Assembly: GCA_950295325.1 (NCBI GenBank)
Contig: OX485804.1
Span: 22,692,001 to 22,756,000 of the forward strand
Reading direction: 5' to 3'
Source of the DNA: Polytrichum commune
Taxonomy: Eukaryota > Streptophyta > Polytrichopsida > Polytrichales > Polytrichaceae
Length of the DNA: 64,000 nucleotides
A program made the translations under genes and the position numbers. Below the pieces are notes generated by a model. It was not told the DNA's origin. It made no database searches and saw only the letters and a program-made list of their open reading frames with translations. Below are positions 26,757 through 37,639 of this stretch, in pieces. Positions within the stretch are counted from its first letter, which is position 1. Each line of letters begins with the position of its first letter.

Positions 26757-26867
26757 GGATATGGGCTGATAAGATTTGGCACCGGGGGTGCTTGCTTTCA
26801 AAGCAGGCTGAGAGAGTCCCTTCGCACCTGAACAGGTTAATACCTGCGTAGGGAGCGTGCCATATCC
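26757..26867 (+). promoter_or_regulatory. TPP riboswitch (THI element) in the THIC 3' UTR
   Basis: Core conserved blocks are present in order: GGCACCGGGGGTGC (26778-26791), GCTGAGAGAG (CTGAGA at 26808-26813) and ACCTGAACAGGTTAATACC, followed by TGCGTAGGGA (to 26854). The closing stem pairs GGCAC (26778-26782) with GTGCC (26857-26861), and an outer GGATAT (26757-26762) pairs with ATATCC (26862-26867). It binds thiamine pyrophosphate and controls splicing and 3' processing of the THIC transcript. All ligand-contacting blocks I know for this class look intact. Confidence 0.95.
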
Positions 26868-28833
26868 CTTCTTTTGTTTGTGTGTTTTCACAGGCCAGTG
26901 GCTCCCCTCACTTTTGGTGGCTGTCAACCTTGTATTGACACTCGTGTGGCGAGGTCTGCACCTGCTTGTACAAACCTCGTTCTCCTTGAGAATGATACAC
27001 ACCCTGATGTTTAATCGGCAAAGTGGTGCTGCTTTACTTGTATGATGGACCCTCTTGCCCCCGACCTGGTATTAAAAGTGCCCCCAGACTTCACTTTCTG
27101 TGGATTTATAAGTTGTATGCAAAGCTTGTGTTCATGAAAATCCTTAAATGTCTGGGTGGAATGTCAGTTAGGCCTTATCCCGTATAGAATTATTTTTGGT
27201 TCTGCGAAAATAAAATTGATACCGTTGGTGTTGATGTCAAATTTAATAGGGTATAGTGTCAGATATGGTGTTCTTGTAGAGTTTGCCAAGAACCAGTTTT
27301 AGACTGTAATTCGAGTTGAGGTCATGTTGCTGAACATGTTGCTATTTTCTAGTTAATGCTACAAAAACAATGCATTAATTCACTATCTGTGCAAATTGTG
27401 TGAGAGGTTGTGATTAGTCTGAAAACTCTTAAATCTTTGTGAGGGAGAGTAAGCCTTCCACAGTCTCATCAGCTAGTCTTCCTACAGTCGAGTTTCTTTA
27501 GTTCTGCAAAAAGGCCATTGAATTATCTGGTGGGGTGATGTCGAAAATTAGGTTCAGTGTCATAGCTGTTGTTGTCGAAGAGTTTGCCGAGAAGCATTTT
27601 TTAACTGTGATGTTGGGTAATTCAAGTTGACCTGCTATTAATTTAACGGTGAGATGGTGATGTGAGATGTTGCTAGTTTCGAGCTAGTGGTACAAAACAG
27701 TGCATACGGATTGTAATGGAGAAAGAAGCCCATCTCTCTGAGTTCCTGAACAGGAAGGGTAAGTGGCTACCTTGTGGGAGCCAAAAGCAGAAATTTACGA
27801 GGAAACATCAGAAGAAGGGCTTTATCTGCCAATTTGTAAGTAACTTGTGTACACTTACAATGCAACCTATGCCATACCTTCTTTAACCTTATGCATAAAT
27901 AACCGATGTACTTAGGTTTAAGTATAAGCTCTGACAAGTTCCTTGTGATATCTATTTGGGGCCTCACAGTCTCAGTGTGAAGATAATTCTCGTGAAGTAC
28001 TACTTAAGTTAGAGGTGAAGTACCAGATGACTTAACTAGCGACTGTATCACATTCCTGGAGATGTTCTTGTTCTTAAGTCTTGCTAGTGCAGCCAAGGAA
28101 GATCAACCTTGTAGTATTATCAAGTAGAGGACTTCCAGATTTCTTGTTCAGATTCCTCATTATAAATTCTTGCATGTCACTTTCTTTTCGGAACCAGGTT
28201 TCGATTTCGGTTTAAATTGTACTGAATGAAAATAGAAGTCCTTTTGCGAATTATCGACTTGATTTAGCACCATGTCCCCTGTAATGATGAGAAATGGATG
28301 CAATCAAGAGATTTGCAAAATGCACGTTCCTTGACTGATCCTGGTTGTCAACTTCATGTTTCGATTGCATTTCACCACGAGTGTTAGAAACTCCGCTAGC
28401 CTTTGAGAGAGAGGACAGTACCTGATACTGTTTTGCTCAATTGCATGACAAGTAATTTACATGGTGTGCTAAGTTGGCCACCTATTATGAACCTGGGCAA
28501 TGAGATTTGGTAGCCAATATTTGCTGCCTCCACTACTGGAAAAGTGTGCTTGTAATGGGTACAAGAGTGTGCTTGTAATGGGTCTAGTGTAAGTGTACCT
28601 TGGATTGCGCAGGCACCTATAGTTGCACACTCGTCGCACCTTAATCTTGGATTAGGAATTGCTCTCTTCTTCCCTGGGTGTAAGCCATCTTAATTGAAAC
28701 CTTCTACTCCATTGTATGATGCACAATAATAGGAAGATCGGTGCCTGTTAACCACACTAACCATGATGATGTTATTCATTCTCACTACCCTTTCTTGCCT
28801 TGTCATTAACATATGCCAACCAAACCAGCCATC
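26868..28833. other. THIC 3' end and intergenic DNA
   Basis: Holds the distal 3' UTR of THIC. An imperfect ~310-bp-spaced duplication is visible: AGAGTTTGCCAAGAACCAG near 27280 and AGAGTTTGCCGAGAAGCA near 27580, each within about 150 bp of similar DNA. No gene seen beyond this. Confidence 0.4.
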
Positions 28834-29983
28834 TTATTCTTTCACAAGAGACTGGGTGTCAAGGTCACCACTATGATTTGTGTTACATTCTCTAAATATG
28901 AAGGAAGCAACATCAAGATGGGACGTGATTGGAGTTGGCTTATGATTTTGTCCACGTGAAATGAAGTTATAAGATGCTTGAAATTGTAGCAACATATAAC
29001 ACTAAACAATGCATATATCAAATGACATGCATGCTTAGGTACTAATGCGAGTACGTTTCGCAACCTTTTGAACATCTTTGTTTTCATTTGCAAGGGATGT
29101 AGTGTGAGGTACACTTGCACATCTTAGGAGTGGAGTCTTCTTATACAATGAAGACAATGTGGTGTTGAATATGGCCGAATCGGCCTTCAAGGCCACAAGG
29201 TGGCGACCGCTACTCTTCCATGCACGAATAGAAACACATGGACACAACACAAATATCAGTCGTTAAAAATTTAAACTCAATCCATGCTTTTTCATCATGT
29301 ATAGTTTCTTGACCTCCTTTTGTCAGGGTAATACTAGAATATAAACAATGAGCAATTGAATATAAATGATTGGCATTGACATCTAGAATCACATTTTGAT
29401 GCAAGGCATCAAGTACCACACCACTGGGTTGAGTTAAGGTCTCGATAAAAATTTGTAAGAATTTTGAGTCTTTCTCCCGGACACCTCTCTAAGGGACCTC
29501 TTTGTTCATAAGTTGAGGCCGAGAATTGGGTAGATTAAATTATATGTGAATGGCACCCATGTCCACCTCTAGCACACACTCACACTTACAAAACACATAA
29601 TGAGTTGATGATCTCTCCTTGTGAACAAAAATCAAAATGTGAAATTGTTGAGTCTACAAAAAAAAAATTAAAAACTAAGTTTTAAACTTTAAAAATCTTG
29701 TTAGAATGTACCAACATAAATTCAAACTAAACACACGGTAAACATATCAATAAGGAATAATATATAATAAATTTATCACGTACTATAATAGTTTTGTCAA
29801 CTCCAAAGCATAACGAGAACTTGTTGATGCCCCACCAATCCTTTGCAATAACAAAATGATAAGTTTATGCATTAAGTCATTACACTATGCCTAACTTCTT
29901 TAACCTTAAGAAATATCCTTGTGAGGGTAAGCATTAGTAGATTGAAAAAAATAAAAAATAATGTAGGAAGTTGAGTGTGCATT

Positions 29984-30321
29984 CTCGGGGGGGGGGGGGG
30001 GGAAGTGATTTGTTGGAGTAGCAATATACGTGCGAACAAATGATAGGGTATTTTAAAAACATGGGCACAAAAATTTATAAATGGACTTAAGAGTAATATA
30101 GGGTATCAAAAATGGCATTGGACATCTTTAAAGTACTATAGGGTATGGAATAATAGGTAATTTGGAATTATAAGTAATGCAAGTCATTTTTCTATTAACC
30201 CAAAGTAGAAATTACATAATGATAGCATGTTAAAAAAAAAAATTGAAAGTAATACCCCCCTATAAAATAGTGGTTGTTTGCACCTATATCCTTAACTTTT
30301 TAACACACTGACCCCCCCGAG
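29984..30321 (+). mobile_element. G-run MITE family, copy 1 (inside the decayed paralogue)
   Basis: 338 bp with ends CTCGGGG...CCCCGAG flanked by the 8-bp repeat TGTGCATT (29976-29983, 30322-30329). Its interior matches copies at 30918-31258 (inverted) and 38292-38633. It interrupts the methyltransferase-like exon of the pseudogene. Confidence 0.85.
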
Positions 30322-30917
30322 TGTGCATTCCACTTTGGGATGGTATCGGAAGGTGAGGAGACATTGAGAACGTGTAGCCCTTCTAGCAAGTTTGCAACCA
30401 TAAGATGAAACTTACAATCACCAAAAGACATCTACATTGATCAGTACCCGCAATACTAGATTACATCATTAAGTGAATCGTATTAAACAATGACAATGGA
30501 GTTCAAGAATGTTACAAATGTTACGTTTTTCAAGAACCCCAACATGTCAACCGTGATAGGGTGTTTATCGGCACCATTATCCAAGAATCGTTGCGATTGC
30601 TATCTTCCTCCCCATAACCAACACTTGTTGTCATCTAGTGAATAAGAAGAAACAACCTTAGTACCGCCACTATGATTTTGTGTCTCTTGTTGTGAATGTT
30701 GCTGAGAAACAGGAGGAGCAATCGCATTAAAAGCATGGACTCTAGAAGGGTCAAGGGATGGCATTTCCAAATTCAACGTGAACTTAGGTTTCTTGTGTGT
30801 TTGAATGATAACCACTTTAGAACCACATTCACATTTCCCACCGTTCTCCACTACCATTGGTGACACCTTCGGTGAAACCTAAATAGCATCAACCATGTCC
30901 TAATTGTCATCCTTGCC

Positions 30918-31258
30918 CTCAGGGGGGGGGGCAGTGTGTTAAAAAGTTAAGGATATAGGTGCGAACAACCACTATTTTATAGGGGGGTATTACTTTCAAT
31001 TTTTTTGTTTTTCACATGCTATCATTATGTAAATTTATACTTTGGGTTAATAGAAAAATGGCTTGCATTACTTATAATTCCAAATTACCTATTATTCCAT
31101 ACCCTATAGTACTTTAAAGATGTCCAATGCCATTTTTGATACCTTATATTACTCTTAAGTCCATTTATAATTTTTAGCCCTCATGTTTTTAAAATACCCT
31201 ATCATTTGTTTGCACGTATATTGCTACTCCAACCAATGACTACCCCCCCCCCCCCGAG
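30918..31258 (-). mobile_element. G-run MITE family, copy 2 (inside the decayed paralogue)
   Basis: 341 bp, inverted relative to copies 1 and 3; ends CTCAGGGG...CCCCGAG. Flanks TCCTTGCC and TCCTCGCC form an 8-bp target duplication with one mismatch. With copy 1 it makes a long inverted repeat around 30322-30917. Confidence 0.85.
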
Positions 31259-31694
31259 TCCTCGCCCAAAACAAGTCCAGCTTATGCTCTCTCATCTTTC
31301 TCCTCCACAAGATGAAAATACTAGGCACTCAAGAAACCAGGGGCAATTCTACAAAGTGGCATTCTTCCATGTCCTCAACAATGCCCAAGTGAAAATGCAA
31401 AATTCACCTTCTACAATCCAAGCCATAAAGTACGATGGGAGACTATTCACAATTGTTGCATCATTAGCGTAGAGCTCCCTCTTGACATACTTTAAGAAAT
31501 GAAAAATATGTTAAATTATAACCAAATTTGTGATGTTGACAACATTCATCAAATCAAAATGAGAGTCAAATGATTACAAGGATAAATACTTGTATATAAC
31601 ATGCTTCATGGCAATTTTTCCACCAGTGTACTCCTCAAATTTTGATAGCTTACTGCATGGGATTCTAGCCTTCAACATGGTCTGAAAGCCTTTG

Positions 31695-32341
31695 CCGAGG
31701 GAGTGCACTGTTCAAGTACTGTAAATATACACGTGCGTGCACAAAAGGGGTATTATTTAGAACAAGCATGTACAAAATGTACGTACAAGAGACATGTATA
31801 TTGCTATTATGCAGGAAGTAGATATACATGAGGTTGGAGATAAGGCTATAGAAAAATATATGTAAAGTACGGGTTTGCAGGTTCACGCGTTCAAGTCGGA
31901 CCTGGACCAAGAGTCATGCGTTTTTTCATCCACTAAGTAACGACCTTATTTGGAGTTATGATCTCACAGATCATATCATGGTAGAATTGGATACGGTTAT
32001 TGCTTTGGCCAATTTGATGTATGATGCTGAAACAGACACGTACGAACTTCATCCAAGTGATGAAAAAGTCTTTAAAGACTTTATAACTAAAAATCCATGA
32101 TTTGATATTATACATATAATAGGGCCATATTTTTGCATTTCCAAACATTTGTACACATGTTATATACAATTTCTGTATTTGTTTTTGGACCCTTGTGTAC
32201 GTATGGAAATGTGTTTTGAAGCAATGAGATTTGTAAGTATATTGCTTGATTTTAGCAAAAATAAAATGTATAAAGGGGTGTTTTAATAAGGGGCATGCAC
32301 GCACGTGATTCTTGGTTTTAATGAATAGTGCACTCCTTGAG
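31695..32341 (+). mobile_element. GTGCACT MITE family, copy A (inside the decayed paralogue)
   Basis: 647 bp with ends CCGAGGGAGTGCACT and AGTGCACTCCTTGAG, flanked by the 8-bp repeat AGCCTTTG (31687-31694, 32342-32349). It shares its sequence with 36316-36815 in inverted orientation. Removing it and one AGCCTTTG rejoins an exon of the pseudogene. The open frame on its minus strand recurs in the other copy only because the DNA is repeated. Confidence 0.85.
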
Positions 32342-34611
32342 AGCCTTTGGATCTATAGAAGAATTTGCCACTTCTCAACATAATCCAATGCCGAAAGGAG
32401 TTCCTCATTCAATTTTACTGGACTCATTTCCAAATTTGGTCATGCTTGAATACTGAGCATATACTTCATGTTCCAACTAGAAGACCAAGAGAAAAAATCT
32501 TAGAACCTTGTAAATTCAAGTAGTAGAACCAACTTAAGTACACTAAGTAATTAGGAGGGAAATGACAACACATGAACCCAAAAAAAGTCCTATGCAAGCC
32601 AACTTTCTAACAGGATCTCTTTCGAAAAACAGAAAACGGAGAATCTCTCAAGACATGCGACTAGAAGTTCACCAACGTTACCATCATGCTTTTAATTTCG
32701 TCACCATCATATCCAACTTTACAACAATTCCAAAATATTTATCAATTTGCTAAACATACATATGTTAACAATGTATCCATCATGACATTTAGGGAATGTT
32801 GAAACATATGAGGGTATGGTGAAGTTCAATACTTCTTTGAAAAATCATCGCCATAAATAGGCTTTGTAATACCAAATAGTTTTTTGAATTCATTCTTCTT
32901 TATATTTTGATGGGTTTTTGGAAGCTTTGTCCATTGTAAACTGCATACCCTTTACAGATCTTAAAGTCAAAGAAGTTATATAATTATATTCCATCGATGC
33001 CTCCGCAATTGCAACCTTGATTTCCCTCTGCAACACCACTCATGTTTGTTTAAGAAATTAACGGACATATGAATGAATGATACCTCTCAAACCAAATTAA
33101 TGATAGAGAATAAACTACGCACCCTCGTGCAAAATTTGAGTGAACACTTTCAAAGTAAGAGGGTACCACGTACTCTTATGTCATTTATTCACACAAACAT
33201 CAAAATGTGCAACGGGCAGAAGGTTTTGAAATTCTTGAAGTTAAAGAATGCCAAAGAAATTCATATGTGAAGTTTGGGTGTACCAAATTTGTCTTCATGT
33301 AGTCACTCTTCATGGACCCACACGAAGAAGAAGGTCAAAAATAACAATTGTAATAATGACACAAACAAATAACAAAAAAAATAAAACATGAAGGTGGATT
33401 AGAATATGCACATGTTAACATCATGCTTAGAATCAAGCAATATACCCACATAATTGCTTAAATCCAAGAATAGGCACTCAGCCATGTAGTGCCACCCCTG
33501 GGTTATCGCGATGACAAAGATCCATATGACGCCTCCAAACACTCACCCTATGATTGTCTTCCCACATGTGAAACATTTTTCCTTAAAATGCATCCAACGT
33601 ACGCATCATAAAATTTCAAATACAACTCAATTGAATCATTACATATTTGCCACCACTCATCCCATAAATCATAAGTGCTTTGTGTGACTGGCTCCACTCT
33701 CCCTTTGTCATCCATGGTGGAAACACAGAGAACCTTGTTGCCTTGACGGTATCCATTAGCAAACTTGTTTTCAAGTGATTGAACATTCATCTCCAAATGG
33801 GTCTAACCAATGGCCATGGTTTTAGGCAACAAAAAGGGATATTCAAACTTGACTTTGTAACATGTTTCATGCGCAAAATTCCGACTAATTGATTGAAGTT
33901 TATATTTTGAATATTGCACATTTAGAAAGGCTAGCACTCTTATCTATATTTTCCAACCTTCCCGTAAATGCTCTTGTCAAGAAGATATTAACATCATCTT
34001 GCGAATGAGACACAAACAACTTCTTACAATATCCAATCCGAAACATAAGATATATACGCTAGATCATCAAATAGTAACTCAATCATACGATTTACAACAC
34101 TTCCACAAACAATGCATGGCCAAAGGACAAGGAACAAATGGAAAATATAATAAATAAATAAATAAAAATACCATTGTGAACAACTTTGTCCTCCCAACAT
34201 TCTTGCTTTTATTTACTTTTTTTTTTTGGTCTATGCTTATATGGTTGCCTCATAGACGCATAGTTATCAAGCCAAGTATGCCAACTCACAATATGTGTTA
34301 ATGTGGGGCAAGCCCTTATGCCACATAGCCTCAAGCCAAGTAGGTTCAAACGAAAATTAAATGAGGATTGTAAGGGGTTTGGATTGATCCCCATCCCCTT
34401 CTATACACATTCAAGGCCATACAAGCAACATATAAGCAGACCAAATTTGGAGGAAGGGCCAAATTATTTTTAAAAATAAAAATTACAAAATAAAAATGTC
34501 GAGAAATCTGAAAATTGTCGTCTCTGCACCGGGACAACAATTTTCAAAAATCTCTACAATTTATTCTTTCTTTTCTTTGTTTTTTTTTTATTTAATTTTT
34601 TGCTCAATTCT

Positions 34612-34790
34612 CCAAGGGGTGCACCTTTCATTTAAACCCAAGAATCACGTGTGTTCACAACATATTCTAAAAAACCCATTATATACAAGTTTTTTTGGTA
34701 AACTCAAGCAATACATGTATAATTTTAGTGATAAAATTACAAGTGACAATATGTATACATCAAAAAATTACATTCATGCATAGTCATTGA
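34612..34790 (+). mobile_element. GTGCACT MITE family, diverged partial copy
   Basis: Aligns with the left part of 36316-36815 (GGGGTGCACCTTTCATTTAA against GGGAGTGCACTATTCATTAA), with many substitutions. The other end is not found. Confidence 0.5.
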
Positions 34791-35176
34791 TATAAGTATA
34801 CAAATCTACTTTTGAATATTAATGAACCCCTATCATATGTATAATGTAAAGCCCTAGCAGTCCATTAATAAAGTTGTTGAAGACTTTTCATCTCCCTGAT
34901 GTAACTCGTAAGAATCTAAGTTTATAATATATGTCAAAGATGCTAATGCATTGTTCATCCCGATATTATTCATTGAAAATACTATTCATAGCAACACTAT
35001 CACTAGAAAAACAATATTCACAATGTTCATATTTTTCATACCGGCATTATTCATTATTCGTACCATTGTCACTTTCTTCCTATTTTCTAAGTTTCTTCCC
35101 ATGAAGGTAAGATAGTGGAGGCCCATGTCAGATGCCAAATATAGAATGGAACACAACCATGCAGTTGAATAATGCT

Positions 35177-35320
35177 CATAACATTACTCAGCTGGCGAGT
35201 TGCGTTCATGGGCCCAACAATAAGTTTGAGAATAAAGACTATGGATGCCATAATTCCATTGCTTCAAACTAAATATGAAGTCAAGGCAGTTGAACACAAC
35301 TCATTAGTTGAGTAATGTAT
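35177..35320. mobile_element. MITE family with CATAACATTACTCAGC ends, copy D
   Basis: Begins CATAACATTACTCAGCTGG and ends AGTTGAGTAATGTAT. About 144 bp, no coding capacity. Confidence 0.65.
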
Positions 35321-36315
35321 ATCATGCATGTCTGAGACTACATGTTGAATAAAGAATGTTGCATTGGTCCGACATGGTAGGAGTCCGACGAGTTTCCACT
35401 ATACCGTAGCACCACAGCTGGTTTGTGCAAAAATAATTCCCCCCCCCAAAAAATGAAAATGACAATTATGAACCCAATCAAATGAATAAGTGAAAAATCA
35501 TATTAGGAAGAAAAAAAACTAATTAATGGAATTTTTGGACTCTTCTAAGCTCCAACCACATCAACGCGCCATAAGAGGTTGCATGCCAATGCATTAATGG
35601 CTTGGCGCCCTCCTCACTCAAGAGGCAAACTCTCTTTCTATATCCATCTCCCTCTCCTCCTTGCTAAATAGGGATAAAAGCAAAATCAACCCGTCGTTGT
35701 TTTGGTGCCATTTTTAACACTCTTCTAACACTTGTCAAAGTGCAAATACATACAAAAGACCTAACACATACATTGTGCAAAGACAAACAAACGCAACACT
35801 AAGTAAGGTTAAGGTGGATATTTAGGTTTAAGGCCAAGAAGCCGCCACGAATGAATGAAATAAACAACAACCTACTTCCAATACTACTGGACCTAACCAA
35901 AAGAAACGAATTAAATATTTTTAAATCATAGGACTAACAAAATTTCATAAATTATATTTTTAGTCGACGAACCTTATTTTTCAAGAAATAAATAGATATT
36001 TGTTTTGAGGTGCATGAACCAGCTATGGTGCTACGATAGTGCATTCCACTACATAAAGCTTACCTAACTCATTGATAAACATACTTGAAATGAAACAACC
36101 CCGAAACCTATCAATGGACCTCTATGGGGCATGCTAGTTTGGCTCAATGAGAGGTGCACTCATACACAAAATTACTCATTTGTGTATCAATGTTTTGTAG
36201 GGCCCGGGATCCCCCGAGCATTATGCCCTTTTATTCTTGGTTTTCCCCCACATATGGGGTATACTCAACCCGAGTCCTATTCATTGCAAAATCATATTCA
36301 TCAAAATCTGGCCAC

Positions 36316-36815
36316 CTCAGGGAGTGCACTATTCATTAAAACCAAGCATCACGTGCGTGCATGCCCCTTATTAAAATACCCATGTATACATTTTATTTTT
36401 GCTAAAATCAAGCAATATACTTACAAATCTCATTGCTTCAAAATACATTTCCATACGTACACAAGGGTCCAAAAACAAATACAGAAATTGTATATAACAT
36501 GTGTACAAATGTTTGGAAATGCAAAAATATGGCCCTATTATATGTATAATATCAAATCATAGATTTTTAGTTATAAAGTCGTTACTTAGTGGATGAAAAA
36601 ACGCATGATTCTTGGTCCAGGTCTGATTTGAATGCGTAAACGTGTACTTTACATATATTTTTCTATAGCCTTATCTCCAGCCTCATGTATATCTACTTCC
36701 TGCTTAATAGCAATATGTCTCTTGTACGTACATTTTGTACATGCTTGTTCTAAATAATACCCTTTTTGTGCACGCACGTGTATATTTACAGTACTTGAAC
36801 AGTGCACTCCCTGGG
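36316..36815 (-). mobile_element. GTGCACT MITE family, copy B
   Basis: 500 bp with ends CTCAGGGAGTGCACT and AGTGCACTCCCTGGG, flanked by the perfect 8-bp repeat CTGGCCAC (36308-36315, 36816-36823). An inverted, internally deleted copy of 31695-32341 (about 150 bp missing near 36580). Confidence 0.88.
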
Positions 36816-37639
36816 CTGGCCACTAATATAAAAACATTCTATCGATGGAGTTGTGTGTGTCAGTATCATAGTCACAACTAAAATGTTGTATATCAATTTT
36901 AGAATGGGTTTACATGCCATTGCTCAGCTAGTTTGCTACCCAAATGTTTGGTCACCATCATATCACTGAGAATCTACCTCCTTGAATTATGGGGCCAACT
37001 CAATTTGAAAAGTGACCAATCTTTGAAGCATGCCTAATGTTATCTATGCAACAATGTGTCCATTTGATTTATGCATCTCATAACCTAACTCTTAAAGGCC
37101 CAAGTAGCCCATTCCATGTCTCAATACATTGTATGGAGGTGTTTAAGGTTGCTTATTGTTACTTATAGTTAAACATGTGAAAACATATGTCACCTAAATG
37201 CAATTCATTTATTTGTTGTATTATTTCAATCGTGGCATACGTATATGTGAGATAAATATTGGAAAGTTTGGACTTATATAAATGATTCATACCATTTGGA
37301 TTTCAATACTTGGGAGATGTATTTTTTGAAGAATAGATTTCTCAAAACAACCCATATCTGACATGTGCCCAAAGCAAACCTAGGAAACCATAATAAATAA
37401 GATTGAAAAGTGAATTTTTTTCCGTGTACATTGTCTAAACTTATACCCATAAGTTTTGAAGGCAAGATGTTGCCTTGAAACAATTAACACAACCACCGAG
37501 TCTAGCAACACAAGCCAAGAACTATACTAATGTAGCCTTGAATTTTTCCACCATTGGGTTTCATAGCCTAATCTCCAAGGCTAAAGCGAATAATCTCCAA
37601 TGACATAAGAATAAAATTATCAATGCCTTCATTACCAAT
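36816..37639. other. intergenic DNA
   Basis: No gene or repeat recognised. Confidence 0.3.

Larger units (their letters stand above)
28834..33915 (-). pseudogene. decayed full-length paralogue of the ParB-methyltransferase gene
   Basis: On the minus strand, pieces match the exons of the gene at 3194-7351 in order. Examples (intact / decayed): PLVRPI / PLVRPI near 33820; VQRLENEFVTGYRDGDRVL / VQSLENKFANGYRQGNKVL; WEGNHRLTAWWRHM / WEDNHRVSVWRRHM near 33530; SKLHRI / PKLHI; an exon starting REIS / REIK after an AG acceptor at 33027; KERVLESWLHKASFWAQ / KEILLESWLA(stop)DFFWVH; FVDGWRILL / YVEKWQILL; YIYHELIPKEALSTSFLP / YVKRELYANDATIVNSLP; STSPSDIPAWN / SSPSDTIPKWN; CHFTIARDWWGVN / YHFVIAKDWWGIN near 29835; VPWRGAREKSMEFLSIVI / VP(stop)RGVREKDSKFLQIFI; RHIVALERDSEIF / RHLVALKADSAIF near 29190. 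Intron positions appear shared, so it arose by DNA duplication, not retroposition. Numerous stops, frameshifts and three MITE insertions (31695-32341, 30918-31258, 29984-30321) make it non-functional. The last exon (stop at 28834) is the least certain. Confidence 0.85.
33916..36315. other. intergenic DNA with MITE remnants
   Basis: No gene. A diverged end of the GTGCACT family lies at about 34612-34790 (AAGAATCACGTGTGTTC, CTCAAGCAATACATGTA). A copy of the CATAACATTACTCAGC family is listed separately. The rest is AT-rich and unassigned. Confidence 0.4.

Noticed and set aside
29210-29419. Independent small genes at 29035-29250 and 29210-29419 (-)
   Set aside because: Both align with the AdoMet-motif exons of the ParB-methyltransferase gene and belong to the pseudogene.
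30600-30866. Separate 88-codon gene between two MITEs
   Set aside because: It is in order and in place for the linker region of the decayed ParB-methyltransferase paralogue.
31933-36562. Matching 'protein' segments at 31933-32304 (-) and 36131-36562 (+)
   Set aside because: They are identical only because both lie in copies of the same non-coding MITE.
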